Origin: Cranoglanis bouderius
Taxonomy: Eukaryota; Chordata; Actinopteri; Siluriformes; Cranoglanididae
Direction of reading: 5' to 3'
DNA: 64,000 bases
Assembly: GCA_023630585.1 (NCBI GenBank)
Contig: CM042552.1
Location: 3,444,501 to 3,508,500, forward strand
How positions within the stretch are numbered: the stretch's first letter is position 1; each line of letters opens with the position of its first letter. The notes below the pieces were generated by a model. It was not told the origin of the DNA. It made no database searches and worked only from the letters and a program-made list of their open reading frames with translations. Shown piece by piece: positions 44,415 through 55,632 of the stretch. A program made the position numbers and the translations under genes.

Positions 44415-44695
44415 CCCTGCTGGAAAACAAAACAAAACAATAAAAACCGTTATGGAATTTGTAATGGTTTTAATGGTTAGAATGTGAATTGTATTGGTTT
44501 TAACGGAAACTGTAATGGTCCCTGTGAGTCTCTACTGGTAATTTGTCTAGGTATCCACTAGTAATATGTCAAGTAGGATACCAATAATGGTAATGATTTT
44601 AACGGTTAACAGCTGATGGTTTGTTATGGAATTTGTAGTGGAAACCATTAGAATTTCTGTGATGGTTCCTATTGGTTTTTTTTCCCTCAGCAGGG
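44415..44695. mobile_element. MITE with CCCTGCTG/CAGCAGGG ends, copy 2
   Basis: 281 bp, same ends and AACCATTA/TAATGGTT interior as the copy at 26444. This copy is not flanked by TA, so its target duplication has decayed or the insertion rule differs. Confidence 0.7.
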
Positions 44696-45097
44696 CGGGG
44701 TTGGGAACGTGTCAAAAAAATTTTTTTGCATATAGTTGCATATACAGAATGTCATGCTATAACCATGAATTTATTATTTGCATTTAGTTACAGTAGTCTA
44801 TATTTATACGTCTATAAACTTTATAGACGTGTTATAAACGTATACGTTTTATAAACGTAATAAATAGGTAGAATTATGCCTTTGTTGCTGTAGTTATGAG
44901 CTTAATAATATAACTTGGGTTGAATCCAAACTGTTAATCCAAACCCCATGTCAAAAAATAAACTGAACAGAAATGTTTATAAAACTAGAAAATAAAGTTC
45001 ATGTATTATTACTATGAGACTATATGATCAAAAAGTAAAGGAAATCTCCACTTAAAATCATGAAGCCTGAGAGACCACCTTCGTTTAAGATGTTCCT

Positions 45098-45103
45098 TTT
45101 ATT
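45098..45103 (-). terminator. mdh1 polyadenylation signal
   Basis: AATAAA on the minus strand, about 260 nt after the mdh1 stop codon and about 213 nt after the second in-frame stop. Confidence 0.65.
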
Positions 45104-45263
45104 GATAGTGCAGTTACATTTTTTTGCGGGACAACAAATGTGCGTTTCCAACAGCGAATAGCTTCTACTCTTGTTATTGCCCCATTAACGCTCTGTTAAT
45201 GTACCGGTATGCGAAATGGTACAGACGCTCCTCATGTCCTTATAGCTTGTGGAATGTCACATT

Positions 45264-45297
<34 letters not shown>

Positions 45298-45315
45298 AAT
45301 GGACAATGTGGAGTT

Positions 45316-45366
45316 TTACAGTTTAGAAGAATTTGGGTGCCATTTTGTGTTGGAATCAAGTAGTCA
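45316..45366 (-). other. mdh1: mdh1 stop-codon readthrough extension with peroxisomal signal
   Basis: The mdh1 stop TGA (45366-45364) is followed directly by CTA, the UGA-CUA context known to promote translational readthrough. The frame then stays open for 15 codons, LLDSNTKWHPNSSKL, to TAA at 45318-45316. The last three residues are SKL, the canonical PTS1. In mammals MDH1 is known to use this readthrough motif to make a peroxisomal form (MDH1x), so this is likely a functional extension. Confidence 0.85.
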
Positions 45367-45696
45367 CACAGAGAGGAAGGACAGTGCTGTGTCTCGCTCC
45401 TCAACCAGCTCGGCCGCTGTGGCGTCCATCTTGGCACGTGAGAACTCGTTAATGGGCAGAGCGTCCACCAGGTGCCAGGTCTTGTTCTGTGCAGAGGGGA
45501 GAGATGAAAGCAGAGAAGCACAAAGAGGTTATTATCTAGAATTTCTTAAAAATTTATATGATATGAGGAGCTAACTAATTCACAGTTAACGAGGTGAGGT
45601 CAGACCTTGATGGTGACGGGGAAGGAGTACATGAGGTCATCAGGAACACCGTAAGAGTTCCCAGTGGAGTAAACTCCCATTGACACAAACTCACCC

Positions 45697-45743
<47 letters not shown>

Positions 45744-48700
45744 GTACAGAGTCTACTTTTCACCAAATTTTAGCACAGCTACTACTGCTTTGATCACATT
45801 TCACTGGACAATCGTACACATTCATACTGCTTATTTAATTATTTCTAATTTACCTCACTGTATTTTTTTTTTTTTTGGCATTAATGTACATAATTATTGT
45901 AACCTTTACATTTTTGTCCTACACACTGGTACCTTCCATTTTGTCACTCTTTCATTTGTATTTATATTTTTAAATATTTTTATTTTCTATAATTTTTTAT
46001 TATTTATTTTTATTTTTGTAATTATTACTTTTTTAATTCAATTTTTATTATTTTATTTTATTCTATCATCATCATTATTATTATTATTAGAGAGAGACAC
46101 AGAGCACGTTCTCATGTTGTGAAACTCAAACACACACTGCATGAGGAGGACAGGACCGTAAGACTGTGTGTGTGTGTGTGTGTGTCCACTGCAGACCTAC
46201 ATCAGGAGTGCCGAACCAGATGTCCCTCATGTGGTCACAGATGGCCTTGGCAGCGGACATGGCGCTGGACAGCTTCCTGGCTTTGATCACGGCCGCACCG
46301 CGCTGCTGCACCGTCTGAGAGAGAGAGAGAGAGCGGAAAGAGAAACCATGTTAAAAACCTTATCAGTTCCCTTCATTCTAAAAAGCTGCTGGTGGAACTT
46401 GGTGGTGTTTGTGAGCTGTACTCACGGAGATGAAGTCTCCCTTCAGCCAGCTGTCGTCCTTCACGGCGTCGTAGGCGGCCACCTTTTTGCCGTGCAGGTT
46501 GACGGTGGCGTGGTGGACGTCGGGGTACTGCGTGGACGAGTGGTTTCCCCAGATGATCACGTTCGTCACGCTGTCCGAGGACACGCCCACGCGCATCGCC
46601 ACCTACCGACGTGAGAACAGAAATGACAGCAAGAAATGCTTCCTAAATCCTACTGAAACCTCTAAACACATGAAGGCACATCAGACTTCATGAGAAGCAA
46701 CAATTAAAGCTGTACTGTCCAGATCTTTATTTATTATTAATAATTGGTGTAACCTGTGAGCGGGCCCTGTTATGGTCCAGCCTGGTCAGGCAGGAGAAGT
46801 TCTCCTTCGGGATGGATGGCGCAGACTTGGAGGCAATCAGGCAGTTGGTGTTGGCTGGGTTTCCCACCACCAGCACCTGAGTTCAGAGACAGTGACGTTA
46901 AAATGTCCCTTTTATGTTGTAAATTTAGTGTTAAGCAACAGCACAAGACCATAAATCAAACGACAGATTTGGGTTGGAAGCTATTTTTGGGATTCATCTC
47001 AACACTGAAAGGAGAAAACTAACCTTAATTCCTCCCACAAATCTAATCAATCACTCGAAGCGAGGTTTAATCGGGGTGGACGAATCGGACACTTATTAGC
47101 TAGCTCAGTCCCATGTTTCGGCTGCTTGTAATCCTAACTAAAAAAAAAAAGTTAGCTAACAATGTAGCAAGTTATAGTTAGCTAGTTAAGTGCACAAACA
47201 TGGTGACCGTGTTGTGTTAGCAGGTGCTGTATTTACATCATCGAGGGGCATCACGCCACCACGAAGCGCTTTTTGTTTAAACATACACACCAAATTAACA
47301 AAAAAAGGTTTGTTTTGTGGAAGTCAACAGTAAGTAGAATTTTTCCCCCCCTTCCTCTGGTTGTTAAACCAAAGAAGAGAAAAATAAATGCTGGACTACT
47401 GAGGCGACTATGAATAAAATACTAACAGCCGAGACACACAGGCTCCTTTCTCCACCCCTGAGAAATATTCAGTCCAATTCTGAATCCAACCAAATCTAAA
47501 AAAACACTTCTTTTTTTTTCTTTCCTTGCCCTCACCTTGACCGTCTTCTTGGCGTACTTGTCCAGAGCGGCTCCCTGCGTTTTGAAGATGGCCACGTTGG
47601 CCTTGAGCAGGTCCTTCCTCTCCATCCCCTCCTTCCTGGGCATGGAACCCACCAAGATGGCGGCGTCCAGGTCCTTAAAGCCCACCTCCACCTTATCGGT
47701 AGGAATCACCTCTGCAAACACACATCCTCAGTGTAAATAAAGATCACCGAATTTCCATGAGCTGTGTTTTTGTGCTGCAGTGTAAAACTGGGTCGATCTG
47801 ATTTAATAACGACAGTAAAAGTAGTTTAATGTGTCGAACCCAGAATCGTTTACAGCCAAGTTTGCTTAATATCAATTGCTGAATTTGTTCAAAAGGATCT
47901 GATCCTTCAGCAAGCCAAAATGATTATGACAGAGCGTTGTTGTCCTTCACGTGTGCCGACAGTAATTCCGATAAAAACTGTCCAACCGTTTACAATATTT
48001 ACATTTACATTACATTTATGGCATTTGGCAGACGCCCTTATCCAGAGCGACTTACATTTATTTCATTTATACATCTGAGCAATTGAGGGTTAAGGGCCTT
48101 GCTCAAGGCCCTTATGTTCAGTAGCCCAACATCTTAACCAGTGAGCTACCGCTGCCCTAATATTATTGCGATATGGTGTTAAAAACTACTACTAGAATTA
48201 TTTTGCTCTCTTTGAAAATATGTATGCAATGCTATATTCAAAATAGGACAAAAAAAAAAAAAAGATTTGAGAACCTTAAGATGCCTTTGAGAACAAACGT
48301 CACCCAAAAGTGCTGCCTACATAGTTGAGTCACACATACACTCTGGGTCTGTGCAGGTATTAATAATATACTCAGTATTGTAGCATGTCATAAATTATTA
48401 AGAGCCCAGGAACGTCCCTTATCCTCTTAATTGCCTCGACTAGCTGATCTGTCTGATTAGTGTCTGCTGGGTCATGAATCAGAAACCCTCTTTATCAGAA
48501 TGGACTTCAGTCTATTTTTTATGATGCAACCCATTCTTTGGACTCCTCCACCTCCCCTCGCTGTTCTGATTGGCTGAGAGTGAACCAATAGGAGAACTGA
48601 ACATCTCACACACACCTCCAACTGCTCATTGTGCAACCAGGTGGTCACTGTGCTACTGAGTCATGCCTTTAGAGTGTTCAAGGATAATGCATTCACCACG

Positions 48701-50708
48701 TGAAGGACGGACCGAGCGTCAGCGAATCGTGTATCGGACTTGTTCCGTTTCATCATCTGTAGATATAAATGTGGGGAGTGTGTAACAAGAGGCTTTTATC
48801 ACGTTCAAGGACAACACACGCACTGCACGTCGTGCATGACGAATCTGAACCACTCCACTTGATTCAACTCTCTATGTTGACCGTTCCAGTAAAGGAATGT
48901 CGACCCAGGATCAGTCACATTTTATACAGCTCTTAGGAGATGTTGTAAACTGATTCGAGATCAGTAGGCCTCTGACCTCTGAGCAGCGGGAGAGCGCAGT
49001 CCTGCAGCTCCATCACAACACCGTCCAGCACAGGAAGCATGGGTGGAATGTCCAAGAGCACCAAGATGATTGGCTGAGGCACAGAAGACATGAAAAAAAA
49101 ACAAAAAAACAAACAAACAAACAACCTCTTAGAGAATCCACAAAACAAACAAGACAAAGACAACAATATGGTGCTGTGGTCCTTCTAATAGGATATTAAT
49201 AATATTAATTAATTTAGCACTATTCAGATTGTTCACTGGAAGTGAATTTTGCTCTCTGGTTTGACATTTGTGTTCATTTGCACTTTTCTTACCTGGTCCT
49301 TGCCGAACACATCTCCTTTGGCGATGCTGAAGAGCAGCGAGTAGGCGATCTGACCGGCTGCGCCCGTCACCAGTACACGGATCGGTTCGGCCTTCGGGGA
49401 GAGAAAAAAAACACAGCAATTAACAACAAAACACAGCAACCTGCTCCCACTCAGAGCTGAGAAATGATGGGTTGTATAACAGCTAAAATTACCAGAGGTA
49501 GACACGAGGCCCTGGAACATGAAGGTGTTGAAAAGTTAAAAACCTAGAAAGCAACCGAAGCATGTCTGCTGCATGTTTCATGTCAATGTTATTTATATTT
49601 TTACTTATAGGAGAGTCAAGAGTTCATCATCTGCAAACGAGACAAGAGCTGCCTTGAAACCAAAAGGCTGAAGACGTATTTATACTCTTACAATAGTTTG
49701 TGTGGAAGTAAAAGTGAAATTAAATCAAATCTCCAAAATCTGTCTGTCTTTCTCTTTATTTGGTTCTGGCTCTTCTCTCGCACAGGTACAGGTATCGCTA
49801 TTCTAAACATGAAAAAAATAAAATAAAATAAAATCCACAAGCACACGATGCTGTGTACTTTCTGCAGTTTGTGTCTTTTGTGTATATTATATAATGTGTA
49901 TTATTATACCCTAGAATTGACATATAAGCAGTTTACCTAACCAGAGTCGTAACCAAAAGTCAAATCAAAGGCAGTGCTGTTGCATTTTTACTTATAAAAA
50001 TCCCAAAACCTGAAAGTAATACCTGAATTTCTGTATTAATCTGTGTAGTGAATTTCAATACACACATTACAACGCGAGCTTCTGCGCATGCGCGTTTGTG
50101 CATTAACTATACTAGCAGAGAAAAGCTGGTTCACAGCCTGAAGGGAAAGCTAGACTAATTACTTTAAACAGATTTATAACATTTTTCCGCATTCGTCTGT
50201 CAAAAAATATCACTCTAAAAAATAAATAAATAAATAAATAATAATAATAATTTTTCCCCCTGAATACGCGCAATGATGACGCAAATGATGCCACGCGCAC
50301 AGGACACAGCGTAACTGCGGTAACGTTAAAACTCTCGCGAGCTCGTATGCCAATTAGGTGTTATACATAATTAATTAGTTAATAATTATTAGTTTAGAGT
50401 ATTGTTGTCCCCCCCCACCCCCGCGTGTCTCTGAATTATAAAGTCCATCCATACTCTTCCTTTCCGAAAGCGGAAATACACATTTAGCAGCTTGTCATAT
50501 AATCGAGCTAATGCTAACTAGATAATACATTGATCATGTTTATATATGGGTTCTACCATTCCCCCAGAACAGACGTTATACATACAGCGCTTAACGACTT
50601 CATAAAAATTATTATGCTCTGTTAAAAATGTTAAAACAGTTTACAATTTGCAACCCGAATAGCCCCGAAAGCACGTGCTAATTAAAATAAATATTAACCT
50701 CTCACCAT
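45364..50708 (-). CDS. mdh1: Cytosolic malate dehydrogenase (9 coding exons)
   Basis: NAD-dependent interconversion of malate and oxaloacetate in the cytosol (malate-aspartate shuttle). Exons in sense order: 50708-50706, 49391-49293, 49073-48977, 47711-47536, 46876-46754, 46602-46426, 46314-46201, 45695-45606, 45486-45364. All phases join, giving 333 aa (human 334). NAD-binding motif TGAAGQIA (10-17), substrate arginines R92 and R98 in GSMPRKEGMERKD, R162 and D159 in RLDHNR, catalytic H187 in WGNHSSTQYPD. All are at the human positions. The first coding exon is the ATG alone, immediately followed by the donor GTGAGAG. The protein then continues AEPIRVLVTG. Acceptors of introns 6 and 7 use (CT)n tracts. 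The stop codon lies in a readthrough context. Adjacent to ugp2, same strand, as in human 2p15. Confidence 0.97.
48002..48158 (-). mobile_element. tRNA-derived SINE in mdh1 intron 3
   Basis: Reverse-oriented copy of the family at 10761, with GGCAGACGCCCTTATCCAGA tail phrase and CCAGTGAGCTACCGCTGCCC head. A stretch between the GCTCAAGG and GTAGCCC phrases is deleted. Confidence 0.85.
50083..50094. promoter_or_regulatory. NRF1-type site in mdh1 intron 1
   Basis: TGCGCATGCGCG is a palindromic NRF1 match, about 610 bp inside intron 1 of mdh1. NRF1 drives many mitochondrial and shuttle-metabolism genes, so a role as an intronic regulator is plausible but untested. Confidence 0.5.
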
Positions 50709-50830
50709 ATTGAAATGTTTTTTTCCGGTTGAGATGTTCAGCTGGGACTTGCGCTCTCCCAACTCAGGACCAGACCAAACAGTCACCTCTATTCATATGC
50801 CGAAATGTCAGTGTCAGTGCTTGCTGAAGC

Positions 50831-50903
50831 GCTGCTGGGAACTGTAGTTTTTTTCCACCTGATGGTGCGTTTATGTCTAAACCTGAAGGACTACATATCC
50901 CAG
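50831..50903. promoter_or_regulatory. mdh1 promoter with two opposed ZNF143-type sites
   Basis: On the minus strand, ACTACAGTTCCCAGCAGC (50848-50831). On the plus strand, ACTACATATCCCAG (50890-50903). Both fit the ZNF143/STAF pattern ACTACAnnTCCCAG. They point in opposite directions about 40 bp apart, 120-200 bp upstream of the mdh1 ATG. This suggests a bidirectional promoter, as human MDH1 shares with WDPCP, but I could not identify a plus-strand gene. Confidence 0.55.
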
Positions 50904-51239
50904 AAATCCCTGCTACATCGTTAGCGTTTCAGGTTTGATTCGTCACGCCCACTCCAGCACCATATATGGAGGGCATTTCTGGAAACACGGCTAACCGTTG
51001 AGTTCCTGAAATTCGACTATGTGGCTTCAGTCGATGTGTTTTTGCTAACGATAAATCACCTTGAAAAGGGCGTAGAGAAATCGTTAACCTAAAGAAAGAG
51101 TGACAAAAAAAAGCATGCTTAGGCTCTTATGACAGTCACACAATGTTAGCTTTCAGTGAAGAAGGTATTAGCATAACATAGGGAGCCATACACACCATAA
51201 ACCAACAACAGGCCTGTAGGAAAACATCAACACACAACA

Positions 51240-51455
51240 ATGTGTCAAATATCGGTTCTACGAAGTTCTTTACACTGTTTCTCATTCACCCATTCACACA
51301 CACACACACACACACACCAATGGCAGAGGAGCTGCCTACCATCGGGAGCAACTTGGGGTTCAGTGTCTTGCCCAAGGAGGCATGTGGGCCAGGAATCAAA
51401 CCGCCAACCCTGCGATTAGTGGACAACCTGTTCTACCACAGCTGCCATAAATAAT
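51240..51455 (+). mobile_element. Teleost SINE-like repeat fragment
   Basis: Contains CATTCACCCATTCACACACA, GAGCAACTTGGGGTTCAGTG, CTTGCCCAAGGAGGCATGTG and AATCAAACCGCCAACCCTGC. These phrases are typical of a high-copy teleost repeat. No gene. Confidence 0.65.
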
Positions 51456-52755
51456 CAGCTCCAGACTCCACATACGCATGCTCCACGTATGCATGTTGTT
51501 GTATTGTTATTACTTGGACATAAAACAAAAACAATGTGTTAGGATAGGCTGCTTATATTTTCCTTAAGCTGTAACCTATCTTGAAATATAGATTCCTCTT
51601 TTCGCTAGTAAAAATGGCAATAGCATTCCAGCAATCCGGTCATAAATCTCCCCAGACACTACTATTCTTTCCCAGCCCCAAACACACCTGAGGCAGGTAA
51701 TACAGTCTGTAGAATATAAATTTCCTGCCTCAGGGTTGTTTGGAGGTGGAGGACATGTATGTTGCTGTTCCTCAAAGTGTGCATGGGAACTTCGGACCTT
51801 CGTAGTCAGAAATATATATGTCAATATAATACTAGATAGTGCTAGTGTGCTGAAATAGTTCTGGTTGTGACTGAAGTCACTGGTCATAAAATGAACCTGG
51901 GTATATGACATTAAACGCTTATGCTTCATTCCATCTTGTTAACCTAAAGTGTAGCCTATTATCCAGTAACTACTTGGAAAACAGTTGATGATTAAGTTAA
52001 GAATAATATCATAGTAGTCAGTAGTGAGTCAGATTCAGTAATTTAAGAAGTGAATAGAACTGACATGCTATCTAGCTAACACCACACCCACTGAAATGTA
52101 ACAACTGACTACTTTTTAAATGTTTTTTTTGGTTTGTTTGTTTTTTTTATAACATATTCCATATTAAAAAGCAATTTGTAACTTGAGCCCACAATTGAAT
52201 ATGTTTTTGTAACATGTCACGGTGACATGATAATGTTGTGTGGGAATTAAATTCATAAAGTTAGCTTGGGGAGGAACACTTCAATAGTAGCCATCCATCT
52301 TGCTATAAAAGTTTAACAACGCTGTCAAGCTTCACTCAGTGTTAAAGAAGTGTTCTATTGATGTTTATAGATCTTAAAATGACGTTGCCTATTGCTTCAT
52401 GACGTCAGTCCATTCTAGCCGGTGTGTCCAGTTCAGCAGTAGTCGATCAATAATTCCTTAACGACATTTTCACGTCTTGTTTTTGTGCACATATTTGCAC
52501 TGACTGTATGTCTCACTGTGTCTTTATGAAACTAATAGGAGGTAAACAAACAAACAAACAAACAAACAAAGAAATAAGCAAGTGAACCGTTATTTAGCTT
52601 GTGAAACATTTTTGTAGTCAAATTATTTTATGCAAATATCACAATTTTAGTTAGTTGGAGCCATATCACCTGACTTGGGTAGCATTAATTTGTCAGGTAA
52701 TGTTAACTAAAATAATGTAGATATTTCTTCATAAATGTCTTAATTTTTTCTTTTA
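51456..52755. other. Intergenic, no gene seen
   Basis: AT-rich sequence with a short (AAAC)n run near 52545-52570. The minus-strand open frame at 51576-51929 has no recognisable domain and overlaps likely repeat sequence. Confidence 0.5.
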
Positions 52756-52756
52756 T

Positions 52757-52985
52757 TTGCCTGCTCCTGTTAGTGGTCACCATGGTGGATCACTGAGTCC
52801 CATATTGTTTAATTTGGCACAGTTTTTATGCTGGATGCCCTTCATGATGCAACCCACCCCAATTTATCCGGGCTTGGGACCGGCACTGAGAGTGCACGGT
52901 CTTGTACATCCTCAGTGGCTGGGGTTGGTTCCCTGGCCAGGAATCGACCCCGAGCCACGGTGGTGAGAGCACTGAAGCATAACCA
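52757..52985 (+). mobile_element. Dispersed repeat with tRNA-like reverse head
   Basis: Contains ATGCTGGATGCCCTTCATGA, TTTATCCGGGCTTGGGACCG, GGCACTGAGAGTGCACGG and GAATCGACCCCGAGCCACGG followed by AACCACTAGTC, a high-copy otophysan repeat pattern. Confidence 0.6.
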
Positions 52986-52989
52986 CTAG

Positions 52990-53425
52990 TCAGTCCCTCC
53001 AGGATTTTAGGATTTTGCGACTGCGGAAATTAACGCAAAATCAAGGAAACTCCTCAATGTTCACAGGAGCTTGCAATTTTTCATAATTACCGCAGATCTT
53101 CCGCAGATTTGGGCCAAGAAAGGTCCTGCGATGTCATCACAACATGCATTCATGCCGAATGCACCCTCTTAAATTCACGTGCGTTGACCATGAGTACAGC
53201 TAAAAGGTCTCATTTATCAACAAACATCACTGCGAAAGACCGTGCCAGACAATTTTGTACAATTGTTATTTCGCCAATTCATGTAGTTAAAAAGAAAAGC
53301 CCCCAAAAAACTGCAGAGTACATCGGAAATGCTTTTAAAAGTCACAGCAAAATCAAGCATTTTTGGCTACAACAATCACAAAAAACAAAACCCCTGAAAT
53401 CCTGTATGGACTAACTAGTCCTCCA
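52990..53425 (+). mobile_element. hAT-like DNA transposon remnant
   Basis: Ends resemble inverted repeats: CAGTCCCTCCAGGATTTTAG at the left and GAAATCCTGTATGGACTAA at the right, with an ACTAGT-type duplication next to each end. An open frame (53109-53411) carries ...LSTNITAKDRARQF..., loosely like the N-terminal zinc-finger region of hAT transposases and CGGBP1-type proteins. It is too short and isolated to be called a gene. Confidence 0.4.
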
Positions 53426-53624
53426 GAGACCTAAAACATACAACTGTAGGCTTGACAATTTTAAAAATAAACGTGCCACCACCTAATTACATGTAGGCCA
53501 AGGTTGCATTTGCAGAACATCTGATTTGTTCCTTGGTGCAAAATGACTGGTCACATAAAGACATTTCTTTGCTTCAGAGTTCCTTTATAGTTCCTTGTAC
53601 TAAATTACAACAGGACTGAGCTAC

Positions 53625-53945
53625 ATGATTAATTGAAGCTAATTGCGTAGGAGTCATAAACCACTCCGAGTTGTGAGTAGGTCACAGTTTGGGTGGCCAA
53701 TGGGGTGGCCACGCCCCTGAGACCGGAGGTCGCTGTCCACGGTGCTGATGTTTCTTTCATTAATAAAGCAATAAAGCCCCTGGTTAACCCCCTGGAGCGG
53801 AATAGTGCGGGGTTTTTTTTCTCTCCTCCTCCGGCTCCGGTGGTTACATTATGAATGAGCCATTGCACAGAGATCAGCTTCCCCAGTGCTGCAGAAATAA
53901 AACCCACAGCCCACGCGCTTAAGGATTCATTTCAGAAGGATGGAC
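53625..53945. promoter_or_regulatory. Candidate conserved non-coding element
   Basis: About 320 bp of complex, repeat-free sequence between transposon debris. It contains TTAATTGAAGCTAATTGC, TTCATTAATAAAGCAATAAA and CATTATGAATGAGCC. Open frames are interrupted and resemble no protein. It lies just downstream (in sense) of the orphan signal-peptide exon, but does not splice to it in frame. Conservation untested. Confidence 0.3.
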
Positions 53946-54071
53946 TCAGCACCAGAGTACAATGAGTTGTTCTATGAAAATAACAAAACAAAACAAACCA
54001 CTATGGCATAGAGTGCCATGTTTCTGGTTATTAGATTTACTGCTATAGATTTCCAGTGAGAAGCGTTTTAC

Positions 54072-54125
54072 CTGCGCGGAGGCAGCGCGCACCACCAAGT
54101 ACATCGCGGTGAGCAGAGTGAGCAT
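54072..54125 (-). CDS. Orphan signal-peptide-type first coding exon
   Basis: ATG at 54125 in a good context (GCC before the ATG, G at -3) opens 18 codons, MLTLLTAMYLVVRAASAQ, ending at a donor CAG|GTAAAA (54071-54070) in phase 0. The peptide has a hydrophobic core and an A-S-A cleavage-like end, the classic shape of a secreted or membrane protein's first exon. A (GT)n repeat at 54168-54204 lies in the presumed 5' UTR or promoter. No downstream exon was found between here and mdh1, so the rest of the gene, if real, would have small exons in this spacer or lie beyond mdh1. The family is not recognised. Confidence 0.35.
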
Positions 54126-54164
54126 GGCGCAGTGAAGACTGTCCGTTTCCCCGGTGCTGGAAAG

Positions 54165-54206
<42 letters not shown>

Positions 54207-54599
54207 TGCAGCAGTAGCCCTCGGCTAGTTGATTTTCAGCACTGGGAAAGACGCAGTTATTACTAACGTTATAAGGGATGAACAGTGCTGTCTCTCCTGA
54301 CCGCAGTGTTTCCTCTACAGCGCCGCCGCGCGGTCATCCGTCTGCTCAATGCGGCTTTTGGGGGATCAAAATAACTCCGTAATCGGGCTAAATAAAAACC
54401 ACAGTTAATCCCAGGATGAGGAGCTGCTGATAAATGCTTGCGCCTTGAACAAAATTGTTCCACCTTAAATAATGCCGCAGTGAAGAAGCATCCTTTTAAG
54501 TGGACAAAATGATTTTTGAGTCTCGCTTGACCATATATTCCCACACACCAAAGATCCTGACAACAAACAGTGCTACTCATTGGTGGCTACAATAGCACA

Positions 54600-55600
54600 C
54601 TATGGGTTCTAACAAAACAAACAAACAAACAAACAAACAAACAAACATCACCTAATGGCGAGATGACGCCATTGCACCATCATTTAAAGAGGAACTAAAA
54701 TGTAGGAAGAAATTCACCCCGGTTTGTGTTGGTTTGCCTCAATATAGTATAAATTATTCCTATGAAAATTAAGTCTGTAAATTTTTTGCTGCCAGTCAAC
54801 TTTTTTTTTTTTTAATCGTTTTGATCACGTCAGACCTTTAACCTGATATAACTTGTCACATAGCCTATACACTGCACTCTTAGAGAAAATGGGTACTAAA
54901 CGGTACCTTTCCTTGTCATTGGAGTGGCGCACTTTTTCCCCCATCAAATGTGTATCTGTGCATGTAAATTTAAATGATTACTCTAAAAGAAACAATTAAA
55001 GGCAGAAAACTGGTCCTTGAACAGGACCATAATTGAAATCATTTTTGAAGGCATACTACATTCACATTTCCATTAAAAAGTTACAAAATAAATCAGATGT
55101 ACCCTTGAGAGTTCCACCGCAGTGACCTGGAAAAGTACAGTTTATTAGGCTACTTTTTGTTCTGAGAATGTGCAACAAAGGGTTTTCTCATTAAAGTTAT
55201 ACAAATTTATTATGTTAAGCTAGTTTGTAAAATAGATTATCTTCTGTATACAGACCGTATATAACTGGCTATAGTAGGCTACAGAGTCATAGTTTTAAAT
55301 AAAAAAACAAGAAACAACAACAAAAAAACTACTTGACCTTTAACAACCTAATCCAAACACCAATCTATATAATATTAATCACCATTCAGTAGGATGTAAC
55401 AGTTTAATAAATTACTGTAAATTACTGTAGTTTACGCCGGTCATTTTGATGAAGCTAACGTCTACTCCAGGGAGAAGGCACTGCTTCTTCTCCACCACCG
55501 GAAACTAACACGTTTTTTAATGTGCCCTAATAACTCAAGAATGCAGAGAGAGTGAGCTCGAGAGCTGTGTGATGTGTTTCGGGCCGCTAGGTGGCGCCAA
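54600..55600. other. Intergenic, no gene seen
   Basis: Holds an (AAAC)n run at about 54612-54647 and a dispersed repeat fragment near 54880-54945 (GGTACTAAACGGTACCTTTC). No exon recognised. Confidence 0.5.
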
Positions 55601-55632
55601 AACACTGTCTCGATTTTGATAAAAAGGTAACG

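Noticed and set aside
53109..53411. Plus-strand 101-aa open frame with weak resemblance to a hAT/CGGBP1 zinc-finger region
   Set aside because: Flanked by degenerate inverted repeats and with no start context. Treated as transposon debris, not a host gene.
53629..53907. Minus-strand open frame as a second exon of the orphan signal-peptide gene
   Set aside because: An acceptor-like TTTCTGCAG exists, but joining it in phase 0 reaches a stop after four codons.
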